Assembly (NCBI RefSeq): GCF_000342045.1
Contig: NZ_AONQ01000032.1
Coordinates: forward strand, 1-50,190
Source: Paramagnetospirillum caucaseum
GTDB taxonomy: Bacteria; Pseudomonadota; Alphaproteobacteria; Rhodospirillales; Magnetospirillaceae
Length of the DNA: 50,190 nucleotides
Direction: 5' to 3'
Every line of letters starts with the position of its first letter. The stretch's first letter is position 1. Shown in pieces: positions 49,588 to 50,190 of this stretch. Under the pieces are notes generated by a model. That model was not told where the DNA came from. It made no database searches and worked only from the letters and a program-made list of their open reading frames with translations. The position numbers and the translations under genes are program-made.

Positions 49588-49606
49588 CCGCAATATACCT
49601 TTGCGG
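49588..49606. promoter_or_regulatory. Repeated hairpin motif, site 3 (divergent intergenic region)
   Basis: CCGCAA (49588-49593) and TTGCGG (49601-49606) form a stem around TATACCT. Here ATATACCTTTGC lies on the plus strand, ending 89 bases before the response regulator ATG at 49694. The stem pairs differ from site 1 but pairing is kept. The 49492-49693 gap should also hold the promoter of the NarL-type gene. Confidence 0.6.
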
Positions 49607-49693
49607 CCCTCCGTAGCCATTCGCCGCATGGCGCAGACCTGCCGGCCTGCCGCAGGATTATGACGGAATATGTGTCCTGAACAGGCGGCGCCA

Positions 49694-50074
49694 ATGGCCA
49701 GGATCATCGTTGCGGACGACGAACCCACCCACCTGGAACTGGTCTCGACCATTCTTGAACGGGCCGGCCATGAGGTCGTGGCGGTAACCGACGGCAAGGC
49801 GTGCCTCAACCGGCTTCAGGACGGCGATATCGACCTGGTGGTGACCGACGTCTTCATGCCCGCCCTGGACGGCTTCCAGTTGATGGCGGCGATTCGGGAC
49901 CGGAACACCCATCTTCCGGTCATCGGCATGACCGGAGGCATGAGGGGGCATGTCATTCCATTTACTGATATCATGGCCCGGCTGGGGGCACGGTCGGTTC
50001 TGACCAAGCCGTTTTCCAGGGAAGAATTGCTCGCGGCGGTTCAATCGGCGATGGGAGACGCTGGGGAGGCGTGA
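49694..50074 (+). CDS. Single-domain response regulator
   Basis: The 126-residue receiver has IIVADDEPTHLELVSTIL, phospho-Asp in LVVTDVFMPALDGF, Thr in IGMTGGMRGH and Lys in VLTKPFSRE. There is no output domain. ATG 49694 begins right at the receiver; an in-frame ATG at 49670 would add eight residues and has no ribosome binding site. Its stop overlaps the next start (GTGATGG), so its target may be the product of that gene. Confidence 0.9.
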   Translation: MARIIVADDEPTHLELVSTILERAGHEVVAVTDGKACLNRLQDGDIDLVVTDVFMPALDGFQLMAAIRDRNTHLPVIGMTGGMRGHVIPFTDIMARLGARSVLTKPFSREELLAAVQSAMGDAGEA

Positions 50075-50190
50075 TGGGGCGGCTGACGCGCATCTCTCTG
50101 GTGCTTCTGGCCCTCTTCTGGGGGCTTGGCGCTCATCCGGCGAGAGCGGCAAAGAGCCCGCTTACGGAAAAGAACATCCTTGTTCTTTTC
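50074..50190 (+). CDS. Start of a secreted or membrane-anchored protein (3' part outside window)
   Basis: The first 39 codons encode a signal peptide (RISLVLLALFWGLGAHPARA) followed by KSPLTEKNILVLF at the edge. A strand reading NILVLF right after the signal is common in kinases with a periplasmic ABC-substrate-binding-like sensor, but the visible part is too short to decide. It overlaps the response regulator stop and is probably co-translated, which fits a sensor protein (inference). Confidence 0.6.
   Translation, partial: MGRLTRISLVLLALFWGLGAHPARAAKSPLTEKNILVLF

Overview
The window looks like a high-GC alphaproteobacterium, most likely a Magnetospirillum-type Rhodospirillales. That rests on gene content rather than any database search: many multi-domain histidine kinases and GGDEF/EAL proteins, a full chemotaxis cluster, an NHLM-type peptide exporter, a heme-copper reductase cluster and a multiheme cytochrome. 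No rRNA, tRNA or CRISPR array was seen.

Layout. (1) 1-7511: a divergent, truncated Pro-rich peptide gene with a double-glycine leader, followed by an overlapping operon for an NHLM-type export machine (HlyD adaptor, C39 peptidase/ABC, second ABC) and a cyclic-nucleotide-binding protein. (2) 7769-12075, minus strand: a hemerythrin-like/EAL protein and a hybrid histidine kinase ending in GGDEF. (3) 12502-18555: a small secreted protein, a CuA subunit II, a subunit I that has Asn where O2 reductases have the active-site Tyr (so possibly an NO reductase), a Sco1 copper chaperone, a membrane protein and a TPR-methyltransferase. (4) 18604-19316: scrap DNA made of a truncated IS5-like element and a helicase fragment. 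(5) 19641-25031, minus strand: GH15 glucosidase, trehalose-phosphatase, a membrane-anchored trehalose-phosphate synthase and a secreted unknown. (6) 25321-30482: an ECF sigma/NrsF-type anti-sigma pair plus an upstream operon (two miniature remnants, a secreted NPCAAK-repeat peptide, two Cys-rich secreted proteins, a five-heme cytochrome). Both the sigma gene and that operon are preceded by the same GTAACC-N16-CGAA promoter, so they probably form one regulon. (7) 30894-36808, minus strand: a double histidine kinase, an Rcp1-like response regulator and a REC-PAS-PAS-GGDEF-EAL protein. (8) 37182-49491, minus strand: a chemotaxis cluster (NarL-type regulator, CheY, CheR, CheB, REC-PAS-GGDEF-EAL, STAS, CheA, CheW, MCP, CheW, MCP-like protein). 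(9) 49694-50190: a response regulator and the start of a secreted or membrane protein.

Two non-coding patterns cut across these blocks. A dispersed repeat of about 100-190 bp occurs four times in the same orientation (near 7.6, 19.4, 30.7 and 37.1 kb), each time just beyond the 3' end of a minus-strand gene; it carries an 11-bp palindrome and a conserved TTGAC-N17-AT-rich arrangement. A separate 12-mer, ATATACCTTTGC, sits in a hairpin or partial hairpin 80-89 bp upstream of three regulatory genes in the chemotaxis region. Together with the ECF promoter pair, these are the parts of the window least explained by ordinary annotation.
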